A stretch of 64,000 bases of DNA, taken from Macquaria australasica (lineage: Eukaryota > Chordata > Actinopteri > Centrarchiformes > Percichthyidae). The stretch covers positions 434,001-498,000 of the forward strand of contig SEMN01000094.1 in assembly GCA_005408345.1 (NCBI GenBank), written 5' to 3'. This document shows positions 1 through 10,837 of the stretch, one piece after another. Position 1 is the stretch's first letter. Each line of letters opens with the position of its first letter. Made by a program: the position numbers and the translations under genes. The notes below the pieces were generated by a model. That model made no database searches, was not told the DNA's origin, and saw only the letters and a program-made list of their open reading frames with translations.

Positions 1-2408
1 AAGATATAAATAGGAATATGAGTTGCATGTTACAACTGATTCAAGAATAGTTTGATAATAATGATTTAAAACTTTTACATTTTCTACTAGTTTCTGTCTA
101 TAAATGGATTTGTTTCTACAAACTTACTTCATTTCAAACATTTCAGTCACAAAGATCCCCTCCAGACATGTTTTAGGACACATAAAAATACTAAATAATT
201 TTTCTCTGACATGGTTTACAACAGAAACGTGAAGAATGTGAAAACAGCCTTCTAGTGTTACTCTGCACATACATATCATTCTGCACAGTGAAGCTCAAAC
301 ATCCAAGTGAAGTCACACAGAGAAAAACACATTTTTGAGTGGAGGGTTACTTTAACATTAAGTGGGAAAATACATCAAACTAAAATATTATTGTCTGGGA
401 GGCCCCGTTGTCCGATACGCCATGCAGAATCCTGTTTAATTTAGAAATGTTGCGGTAGAAGAAGAAAACAAGAGCGGTAAAATACAACCTGGTCCTGATT
501 CTGCCTCCTCAAATCATCCCAGGATGCTGCTCACATGTTTAAAACTTTTATGCCTTCCTGCGGCACTACCACCAACACCCCGACAAACTGTTACTAAATC
601 TGCTGCTGTACCTCTTGCCTGTCATTCTCAATCATTCCCCCGCAGCAGATGGACAACAGTACATGTGCGGTTAGAGGTCACATGAGGACGACGCAGAGAA
701 AAGTGACTTTTTCTGCACATTGGGGCCTTCAGCTCATTGCTACTGTGCTGCTTTGTGCTGATAGGGAAGACAAAAGGCGTGTTTAGTTGATGTATTTTTG
801 ATGTGCAACATTTTTCGCTTTAGCATGACAGCATAGTGTGATAATAACTGGGACTGAGAATAAGAGGCACTGCAGCTGTACTTGCAAATTAAGTTTATTC
901 TCTGCTGCTATTGACTCATTATACTGGACACTGCCTCAGCAACAACACAACCAGCAGCTGCTGCTTAGCGCCATCATGTGGTCAAACAGCACATTATAAG
1001 GAACACCATGTACTGTACACTCTCCTTTGAGCAATGAGGTCATGTTTTTCTCAAAAATAGTTAAAGCCCATATTAGGGTACAAAAGTTTGTGAGTTTTAG
1101 AGAGGGCCTTTCATCCTCATTTGTTGTCAGCCTTTTTTCAATCAAAATTTCTGAACAAGGTCAAGTCTCCCCCATAACTTTAAAATATTCATGTACATTA
1201 ATATAACTGTCTGCCAAGCTTATAGCAAAAACATAAAATATATAAAAACATGATTATACTGTAGAACATTAGAGGTTTATCTTTAGGCTTTTTTGGTCAT
1301 TAAATTTGGCTTAAAACACTTGGTTGCTTGCAATTAAATATCCAGCAGCATACATAAAGACATAACAGCTAAGATATATAGTTGAATTATCATTGTTTGA
1401 GAGAGAAAAGAGAATTTTCTCCTCTAAATTTACAGACAGACTCTCATTATAAGATGACTGATTTTGCTAATGAGGTAATTAAGATAATGAATGCATTAAC
1501 CCGATAATATTTGTAGCCGCTGTCACATAATAGAAGGGCACAGATGAATTTAGGCACAGCCACAGGAACAAATAGACAGCATTTGTGCTTATAGCCGTCA
1601 GTGTGTACTGTGCCTAAACTCATTAAATCACATCTTTTTATGTTTTGTGTGCGGACAGAAAAGTATTATTATTAATATGAACTCTCAGATGGTCTACTTA
1701 AGCTGTGCCTTAAGTATGAAGTTTGCATAGGACAGAACCACGCTGCTATGATCATCTATCATGATGGCAGGACATAAAGACTAAAATACAGCAATAACTA
1801 AAATGTGACACTTAGTCAAGACTGTAAGAAATACCAGACCAGTTCAAGCTGAGACCAAACAGGATGTACAACATCACACTACATGGCACTCACATTTTAA
1901 ATAGGCAAGTACCTGTTGACTCTGCACTGTTATATTCTTTCTACATAATATAACAAGTGACCATAACACACAAGGGGCATATATTCTTATAAGAAAGGAA
2001 ACACAAACAGTGCACCAGAGGGGTGATATGGCTATTACCATGCCGCTCCAGGTAAACTGCAACCTGACACCTAACTGTTACCATGGCACTGCCGAAGAAA
2101 AGCAAAGGTTGATGGGAGTTTTTGGACCGTCAGAGGAACACGCATGCAGTTAGTTCAAGGCTGTTTTAGCTCTGATACCAGATACTATGCTTCTTCCTCG
2201 TGCACTCTAGGAAACATTAGCCTCAAGGCAGGGAACAAGACATGGCGGATCTAACATTTTACTTAAGTGTCTCCTCATCTGTGAGCAGTTGAAGACTCAG
2301 CTCAACTCAGCAAGTAAAAGTATCAGGTGTAAAATATTGATGGGGCGACAGGTGTGATCCTAGAATCGCCCGGCAGGTCTTTGCCCTTCTGATCGATGCA
2401 TCACGCAG
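1..2408. other. Presumed ush2a intronic DNA, no exon recognised
   Basis: AT-rich sequence upstream of the recognised usherin tail exons. I found no convincing open exon flanked by splice sites and no RNA gene. It is probably intron of ush2a, because the gene enters the window from the left on the plus strand, but nothing in the stretch itself proves this. Confidence 0.45.
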
Positions 2409-2459
2409 GAGGGGCTGCCAGCACCCCCGCCACAGGCCGAACCACGGACCTCAGCACTG
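2409..2459 (+). CDS. ush2a: Candidate small usherin juxtamembrane exon
   Basis: A 51-bp candidate exon. It follows a CAG acceptor and ends at a good donor (ACTG|GTGAGT). It leaves one base that completes an Asp codon with the next exon at 3243, so phase is kept. In that frame it reads as a Ser/Thr/Pro-rich stretch (GAASTPATGRTTDLST), plausible for the extracellular stalk just before the membrane. It is short and has no domain signature, so it may be chance. A longer version starting at 2364 is open only in a frame that does not match the next exon. Confidence 0.35.
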
Positions 2460-3242
2460 GTGAGTCGCTGGGTAGACACACTTCTCTCTCACTGCACTTT
2501 TTTTTTTTTTCCATCACTACTTCCTCATTTTGCAACAAGGATGTCTAAACCTACAACATCTCGGACACAAAGAGGTTTCTACTGGAGAGCTTGTCCTGGA
2601 ACATGCTGGAACAGAGCATGAAATAGTGGCATTATTATACTCAGTGAACAGCATCATGGTGCCTTCAGGGTCTACCAATATACTGTATAATCTACCAATA
2701 TATACATCCAGAGACCTGACTTTTTTAAGAAGAAATATAAATAGATAAAAGTGGCTGATTAAGGAGTGTGGTGCTACCTGCAGGCTAGAAACTAGGCCAT
2801 GAGAACAAGTGTGTCTCCAGTTACAGTGTTATCTCTTCTACAGTACGTGTGATCGCCTTTCTTTCTCACAGTGTTGACTTGTGACGTAGGCTACTCCTAT
2901 CAAATACAAACCCAACAGAAGTCTGAATAAATTAAGGAAAAAGACATCCACATTTACCCAGGAGACTTTTAGATGAGCAGGTTATGTGTTCTAAGGTGAC
3001 ATGAGGCCCAGATCTAAGCCATTTCTTATAATTATATAACAATGCACAAATTAAGTAACAGATATCTTAACAAAACTTCAGTTAATAACTGGATTATTGT
3101 AAGGAGATACTTTATTGTGGGTGTCAGAAACGTAGTAAATATCAAACCTCAGCTCAGATACAAATAACAGGGTCACCATGCTAAAGAAAACTAAATGACA
3201 GCAGTAAAACTATAATCTTGCATGTGTTTAAATTGCCCCCAG

Positions 3243-3983
3243 ATTCACGGAGCCCCACTCCTCCTGGAGGAGGAGGAGAAGGAGGTGAGCGGGCAGAGGG
3301 AGGTCAGGAAGGCCAGCCGGTCGTCCGGGAGCTGTGGTTCATCGTAGTGATGACAGGCATCGCCCTGCTGCTGCTGGCCATCATGTTAGGAGTCATGCTC
3401 CATAAGGTAAGAGACTTATTTTGTGTCATACAGTATGCCAAGGGTGACAGTCAGGAAAGGAATGACCCCGACATCACAGGTTAGTGTCGGTGAATGGTAA
3501 AGTCCTTGGAAAGTCCTCTTTATTCATCAGTAAAACATTACATTGCACGTTATAGTGCAGCGTGACATCACTTTTGGGAGCCTACAGCAAGGTGAAATTC
3601 TCAACCAGCAGATAGTAGCAAACATCAGGACTTTCAACTTGTATGTATCCTGCACTAGGTCCTGAACAAACCCCCCTTCACCAGGGAGAGGCCCCCGCTG
3701 GTGGCCCTGCCCATGCAGAAGAGGAACCCCATGGCTGTTTATCCAGCCAGCAACTCTGTTCTGGTGAGGGGACATTCATTTATAATCACTATTCACTACA
3801 TGGAGAAGAAGCCTTTTTAATGCCTTGTCACAGCAGAGAAAGCACACCTCTTCTTAAAGTCTCACCCACTCTCTTTCTCAGTTTGACACTGTACCTGACA
3901 CAACAGCCTTCTCCAACAGTGTAACACTCAAGGGCTTCACCATGAAGATAGAGGTAAAAAACAATTCCTCACCAACACATACA

Positions 3984-4022
<39 letters not shown>

Positions 4023-5554
4023 TGCACGTGCACATGGCATAAATATCCATCTTTCTCCCCTCCCGTCAGGAAGTGGTGGAGGCTAAATGTGAGGTCGTCG
4101 ATGAGGTCCCACCGCAGGGTGAGCTGGGGATCCTCAGCGTGAACTCCCTGAGGCGCAGCGTCAGCCAGGTGATGGACGGGAAGTCGCTCACAGAAGACGA
4201 CGAAGCGTGGGACCCAAACATTTCAGGCCATGACAGTGGGATGGTGAGAGACGCCAAAAACGTATGCAGAGCCTGTTTAGACCACTCTGTTTCCACAGAG
4301 ATGAACTTCTGTCATTTCAAAGCATTTCGTAATACTTCTGAGGCCAGTTGCATAAAAATAGACCTAGTCTTTGATTGAAATATAACTTTAAGTCAGACCA
4401 GCTATAGACACTTAAATTTACCTGTTGAAGCTTCCCTCTGAGTGACTAATGTAAGACTGACTTAGATAACCTGTCGCGCAGTGCATTATGGGTGAAATAA
4501 AACACTTCAATCTGGTTTAGAGGGGTGGTGTAAAGCTTTGATAATCCATTCAATCTGAAAATATTAGCGCCTAATAACAATGTAATTACTCTTGTATTTG
4601 GATTTCTTTTGTAATCCAATTACTTTTACAATAAGATAAGATAAGATAAGATAAGATAAGCCTTTATTGTCCCACAGCGGGGAAATTTTAGCGTTGCAGC
4701 AGCCAGCAAAAGTGTCATATATAGAAATACAATAAAAATAACAATGTTATTACTTTTGTAATTTGATAACTTTTGTAATCTAATAACTTTGCAATTTGAT
4801 TACTTTGGTAGTCACTTTTGAAATCTGGTTAATTTTGTAATCTGATTACTTTTTCAATGGAATTACTTTTGTAATCTGATTCAGTGTGATTACTTACAGT
4901 GTAAGTACAGAGTAGGTACAGAGTAAGTACTCTGTGCTGAACGTTATGATGCCACAGGTTAATTACCTCAGTGTGTCAGTTAATGAAATACCACATACAG
5001 TAACACTAATGCTATCATTTGTAACATAGTCAGTGTTACAGTCTTTGTGTCTTCTAACTGATGTTCTATCAGATTGTTGCCATAGCAACAAAGCTCTCAC
5101 CTCAGACTTAGCCAGGGAGAGAGGTGGCTAACTTTCCTACTTAAATTATGTCAGTCTTAATATTTATGCAACAGACTTAATTAGACTAGTCTAACCTGAC
5201 GATTTAAGACTAGTTTTAGGCCAAGACTAATCTGGCCTAAAACACTGGCCCCTGGTTTAAGAGAATGTGTCTTACTAACATCTAACACAAGCATTTTCAC
5301 AGCTATGCACCACATACACCAACACATAGGTGAAACAACTAGACATTAACACACTTGGACATTTACACAGATGCAGAAAGACTTATTTAAACGAGCCAAA
5401 GCACTTAAAAGTGACTCGAGTCCTGCATCCTCCATTTAACAAGCTCTGTTCTCCTCCCTTACAGTTTATGGACGATGAGGAATTTGTTGACACCATCAAA
5501 GGTTTCAGCACCTTGAGGAAGGAGCACACCATGTTCACGGACACCAACCTGTGA
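3243..5554 (+). CDS. ush2a: Usherin C-terminus: transmembrane segment and cytoplasmic tail
   Basis: The last five coding exons of a usherin-like gene: 3243-3406, 3659-3763, 3882-3953, 4070-4243 and 5465-5554, all with GT-AG borders and consistent phase. The first encodes a Gly/Glu-rich stalk and one membrane helix (WFIVVMTGIALLLLAIMLGV). The others encode a cytoplasmic tail of about 147 residues. The tail ends in KGFSTLRKEHTMFTDTNL. A closely similar ending with a class I PDZ ligand (DTHL in the human protein) marks usherin, where it binds harmonin and whirlin. Usherin is a giant laminin/fibronectin-III protein of photoreceptor periciliary membrane and hair-cell ankle links. The large ectodomain lies left of the window. 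The last intron (4244-5464) is filled with repeats. The family call rests mainly on the tail and the membrane-segment layout. Confidence 0.82.
3992..4019. repeat. (TA)n microsatellite
   Basis: Simple TA repeat after an A-run, in the intron between two usherin tail exons. Confidence 0.9.
4339..5256. mobile_element. Probable MITE-like repeat in the last ush2a intron
   Basis: The left edge reads TGAGGCCAGTTGCATAAAAA. The right edge, reverse complemented, reads CCAGGGGCCAGTGTTTTAGG. Together they look like imperfect terminal inverted repeats. The interior has paired TTAAGACTAG/CTAGTCTAA motifs, degenerate TTACTTTTGTAATC repeats and no coding capacity. I could not define a target-site duplication, so edges are approximate. 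Confidence 0.4.
4577..4882. repeat. Degenerate TTACTTTTGTAATC repeat interrupted by (AAGAT)n
   Basis: About ten imperfect copies of a unit like ATTACTTTTGTAATCTG. They are interrupted at 4631-4745 by (ATAAG)n followed by CCTTTATTGTCCCACAGCGGGGAAATTT, a motif typical of fish retroelement 3' tails (a related one occurs near 53800). Confidence 0.6.
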
Positions 5555-6830
5555 CCAGAGGATGACCCTTTTTCAGCCTGACAGGACCACTGGCCCCCGG
5601 ATGTTAAACATTTCGACAAGCAAGGCCACCCACTCACGTAAATACCCACCTTGTTTCGTCTGATGTCCTGACCAGTTAAAGTGACACTGTAGCTGGTAAA
5701 GAGTTGTGGAGAGGTCAGACACGGAGGAGCCAAATGCGACTCATGACAAGATAACTGGAATAACTGTGGCAACTGGGAGAAGAAAGGGAGTGGGGTGTTA
5801 AAAGTCCTGACATTTAAAGGCAACTGGACAAGATACATTGTGAGGATAAGCTTAAGATTAACATTAAAACTTCTCATCACTGAATACAGACTCAGAGCAC
5901 ACTTTGAGAAAAAGAAACCAAAGATACTGTATGGTGATGCAGCAGAACAGTTATCTATTTGAGCTTCTTTCTATATTTTCCCCTCTAGAGAAAGTACTTT
6001 CATCTGGTAATTTTGTAAGAGGTATACTTGTAGCTTTTTTATTTTACAGACACATTTGTAACTACTTTTGTAGTCATCTTAACGTGTTAGCAAAACTTAT
6101 GAACTTGCACTGTCTCTCTGGTGGATCCAAGGAACCTTTAATCAATCTGGTGGATGCAGCTTGCAAGTGCCATTAAGTAAAGTTAGTCAGTAGAGGACAA
6201 TGCACAACAGACTTTCTTCCCTCCTGTGTTTTTCTTTTTTTCCCCTCAATACTTGATGTGTTTTAAGATATTTTGCCAGAAGCTGAATGATGAGGTTGAA
6301 AAATTACAGAGAGGAAATGTGATCTGGTCAGATGGTTCTATCAAACTGGGTAAGATGGAAGATATTTGGCTAGCAAGGACTATTTGATTGCAACTTATAC
6401 ACAAAAACCTGATTGATTCTATACTGTTTGGTATGAAAATAATTGAAAAATGGGGACTGAAACTGGTTTCTTGCTACTTTACTGGCTCACACAACCAGCG
6501 TCAGACCTCAACGAATTATTCAGTTATCAAGACAGACATTCATATTAATGTATTTCAGTTATGAACAAGGAGGGAAAATAAATCAGCAATTATCAAGTGT
6601 CAGTGTTCAGGTTCTCTGAAGGCGTGTGAGACTTTGTTGTAGGAGGTGCAACAAAACCACTTTTAAACTATTGGTTTTCTTTTATAAGTTAGAACTAATT
6701 TTTAATTAACATATCTGCAACTGTGTAAATGGTACCAATGTCAGTGAAAACCACACATCTCCAAATCTGTTGATTTTGTTTCTGCAGGATTAAGGTGGAG
6801 AAAATCTAAATAAACCATAATAAAACCCAG
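5555..6830 (+). other. Probable ush2a 3' UTR and downstream sequence
   Basis: Non-coding sequence after the usherin stop. Plus-strand AATAAA signals lie at 6577-6582 and near 6809 and 6818, so the 3' UTR may end around 6600-6850. No other gene is seen here. Confidence 0.4.
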
Positions 6831-7660
6831 TGTGTTATTCGAAATGATCCCAAAGCTAAAAACAAACCTGTTTTCCTTAGCTCATGAAAGGTTTACGTTG
6901 TGGAGATACATGGTTTTCACAGGACAGCGACAAGGTTTCTTTTTGATAAGCATAGACAGTTTGCGGGTACAGAATAGATCTAATAAAATTGTGATAAAAT
7001 AATGTGTTTCACAATTTACGCACACACACATTTCACAGCGAGCCGAAACCACATAAAAGTCTTCACATATTAATTTATTTGAAATGAGTTGCAATTCAAT
7101 GTGGGCACAAAACACTTGTACCATTACAGTCAATAATATGGTTACAAAACGAACATTTACATAATAAATTAATATACTGTACTGCAGTACCACATGAGAC
7201 ATTAAACATAAAACCCCAAACTGGGGAATTGCATTAAAAACAAAAAGGAGTTGGTTTAATGTACAAAAATTGTCAGGCATTTACAAAGGCAGCCTCTTTT
7301 CCTGTTGCTTGTTTTGTTGTACATATATAAATATAAATCTCTAAATTGTAGTCACCGATATGTCTGCTAATGAGAGGCCAGACGAGGGGCTCTGGCCTGA
7401 GACGAGATCCTCCAGTAACTTCCGTGCTGACTGCCATTTCATTATAAAACAAAAGAGAAGATTTACACAGTTGGTGTCGTGACCGTTTTCGTTTGAGCTT
7501 CTGGAAGATCCTGATCGATTGAGGAACGTTTTCTTAAGATGGCTCAACTGTTTCACTGCCACAAGCCTTCTGATGTTTGCCCTTTTGATATCTTTTAAAT
7601 GAAATGCTTATTTGCTTTGCTTTTCTGAACTCTATTGCAACCTGCACTTTAGTGTGATAT

Positions 7661-7732
7661 GAACATGTCCGTAAACAAACTAATTAATCATTATTAGAAC
7701 ATGTCCGTAAACAAACTAATTAATCATTATTA
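7661..7732. repeat. Perfect 36-bp tandem duplication
   Basis: Two identical adjacent copies of a 36-base unit beginning GAACATGTCCGTAAACAAAC, at 7661-7696 and 7697-7732. No divergence is visible, so it is recent or an assembly artefact. Confidence 0.95.
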
Positions 7733-8561
7733 GAAATGTGTTTGCAGCAGTAAAGTGCACGTAGCACATGCTGGGTTGTGAATGTTTTCAAAGCTGGGAA
7801 CAGTAGAAACAGCAGTTACATAGAAATAGTTAAATGTACACTACAAGCTTTTGTCTTCCTTTACAAAAGAATAAATGGACCACTCGAATTTAAACAACCC
7901 TTTGTGCAATCTTCCCCAACATACGTGACACTTTATCACACCCCTTTTCATCTTCCTATGCCCTTTTCTTCTGGCCACATGCATGACAGACATGCTTAAA
8001 ATATTTTACCAATAAAAGTAAATTCCTTTTTCAAGAGAGTCTCACCTTCTACATATTAACCACTGATTTTCTAATAAATCTAAGTTTGCCGCTAGATGCT
8101 GCTACACCAAGTGGATGCTACTGCAGCCTACAGAGGTCTTGTACCATTTATATGCTAGCTACACCTACTACTATTAGCAGAGTCTCAGAATTTGAGCATT
8201 AAATTGTGTTTCAACTAATCATGACATAATCAACATCTGTAATGCTACCCTGATTTAGTCAAGAGGCTACCACGGTTACCTCCACCTGCTCGTCCAGGTG
8301 TTTAGAGAAATTTGTGAAAAGATCAAAGTGCAGCAAGTTGAAGTCTAGCTGATAAACAATGTTGCCAGAAACATACAAAGACTCAGGAATGTCAGTACCC
8401 TTCGGAAACAAGATTTTAAACTACTAACGCTGATGATCGTACCTGAGAGCTAGACTAGACCTGATCCGACAGTGTGTGGTGCACCTGTAGTAGCTGAAGA
8501 TCTGAACGTTAGCGTACCAACTTGCTGATGACATGCAGTGCTAGATTGGAGGTGTGTGGTT

Positions 8562-9018
8562 TTAAAGGGGTGCTCCAGAGATTTAGTATTGCACTACCAT
8601 AAAAGTTGGAAGACTTGCAAGAGACGCATTAAAAGAAAAAAGAAAAAAAAGAGCGGCCAAAACCGACGTGGCAGAGGCTGAGATATTCTGACTTTTAGTC
8701 TCTAGTATGGGGCAAGCTCCAAAATCACTGGGTCCTACAATTCCCATAATGCAACTTGACCCTAACCCCTTCCTGGTAAACACCCACATCTTTCAAACTC
8801 CATGTCTTGAGTTTGTAACACCGGGTTTCTGTCATCAATTTGTAGTCTCAAGCCCAAGCCGAGATGACCCTGATGACATCGCCATGAAATCATCAGGGTT
8901 ATTTTTCTCTTCTACTTTGACGAGAAGACATTATACGACTGTTTTTAAAGGCTGAGAAGAACTACATACAATGTGTTAACTAACTGTAATGTGTAAAATC
9001 AGTGGAGTACCCCTTTAA
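8562..9018. mobile_element. piggyBac-type MITE flanked by TTAA
   Basis: TTAA at 8562-8565 and 9015-9018 encloses a non-coding element. Its ends are inverted: AGGGGTGCTCCAGAGATTT on the left, and AGGGGTACTCCACTGATTTT as the reverse complement of the right end. A TTAA target duplication with short G-rich terminal repeats is the hallmark of piggyBac-superfamily nonautonomous elements. The interior, including a CCCATAATGCAACTTG motif, resembles a dispersed fish repeat. Confidence 0.75.
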
Positions 9019-10409
9019 GGTTGTTTAAATGCTCATGATGACCAATAGGGTTAATAGATGGAACAGGATGCATGACAACAATTCTTCATGTTGACGTGCT
9101 TTTGGCACCACTACCTTAAGCTTCACTACACTAATCTAGTGAAACGCACTCTTAAGTACATCCACCACATATTCCACTACTACATGACCAGATCACTGAC
9201 ACACTAAAGTGCTACCACAACATTTTCACGACAGTTAAAGGGTTAACAGAGAGAGAAAACCCACAATTTATAACAGAAGCTTAACTACGCAATTATCAAA
9301 CCTAACATAATCTTAACGACACTATTTATCTAACGATACGACCAGTTCGGTCATTTTCTACTGATGCAAACAAACTTGTATACGAGGTATTTGCAGACTT
9401 GTGTAATGACGGCTCCTGGGGAAGTGATAAAGTTGTCGGGGGGTGGCGGTCACTACACGAGGGCTCAGAGGTCAATGGACAGCATTTACAAAATGATGTT
9501 GCAATGTGGTCGCAAAACTGGCAAGTCCCTAATCTCACTAAAAACGTCTCCAAAAAATATGCTTTATATATTTGTTCATCCAGCTATTCCTTTCTCAAGT
9601 CGTTACACTTTTTTTTCCCTTTTTCAAAAAGTAGAAAGTTCCCAAAACTGTGCAATTTCTCTTAATCGTATACAAAATATTTCATTTTAACATTCAACTA
9701 ACGGCAACGTACTTAGCATAAACCCAAAACCAACATGCAGAGCCTACAGTTTTGGATTTTAAAATTAAAGGGTTTGCTTTGATCCTTAGCAGAGTTTTCA
9801 ACCCCAAGACATTATTATATGCAATCAATCAACAAATACTATTTAAAGAAAAAGGTTTCCATACAGGAAAAAAAGGATTAATGCTTGATACCATGACCAG
9901 CCTGGCACTTCAGAGATTCAGCCAGGATTTGTTTTCCCTGTCAAGCATGAACTACACGGATGCAAATGCATCTGATTTACAAAACCGACGGCTTGGCCTC
10001 CTGATGAAGCCTGTGGGATTGAAATACACCTGACCCTTCTCCATTCAAGAGCCACTAATCAGGAAGGGAGGTGTTTAGACTAATACTGATTACTGGCATC
10101 CATAGACAAGTCATCATGCAGTCAGGATATACAGGATTGTAGCACTCGGGCATTAAAAAGTTAAAACATGACAAATGAAAAGAACTATACAGACTGAGGA
10201 GTTATATCTAGAGTTAAAATCTTAGGAGCAACAACAGTGGCAGAGTTTTAAAAAAAAATGCCACGAGGAAAGAAAGTCTATATGTTGAAAAATGGGGATG
10301 AGGGAAGATTTGGATTTTGAATCCATTATCTGGGTTCTTCCAGATTACCAGAACCGTCTTCTGATGGTCCAAAGAATGGTTCTGGAAACAGGAGGCTCGC
10401 CTTTGGCTT

Positions 10410-10758
10410 TTACGTGGGACAAAGAACTGTGGAGACAAGAGCAGAGCAGCTAACAATCAGTGCTGTTTTGATACCCACCGTGGCACATGAAGAAGAGCTG
10501 TAAATGATGGGAGAGCGACTACCACGGGGAAGAATGTAGGGTGAGAGAGATGAGAGAGAGAGAAAAAAAAAACAAACAGGTGAGAAGCAGACACGTGAAC
10601 AGCTGCTACTACAAGCTCGCAGTGAAGGGGGATCGTGTGTGTGTGCATGTGTTTCAGGGTGGGTGTAGTGCGGCCGCAAGCACTGCACAGCGCGATAGGC
10701 ACTACAGCGAAGAGGGAAGGCTGCTGCTGGGGGGGGGGGGGTAGTGATATTACGAAGT

Positions 10759-10837
<79 letters not shown>

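Larger units (their letters stand above)
6831..10409 (-). other. Probable fez2 3' UTR and convergent intergenic DNA
   Basis: There are 3.6 kb between the fez2 stop and the presumed ush2a end. A minus-strand AATAAA (TTTATT on plus) lies near 7074-7079, so a long fez2 3' UTR is possible but unproven. The stretch also holds a 36-bp tandem duplication (7661-7732) and a TTAA-flanked MITE (8562-9018). No coding exon is recognised. Confidence 0.4.

Noticed and set aside
2364..2459. 96-bp version of the usherin candidate exon with a fibronectin-like reading (QEGLPAPPPQ)
   Set aside because: That frame ends in phase 0, but the next exon at 3243 needs one preceding base. In the matching frame the longer version contains a stop.
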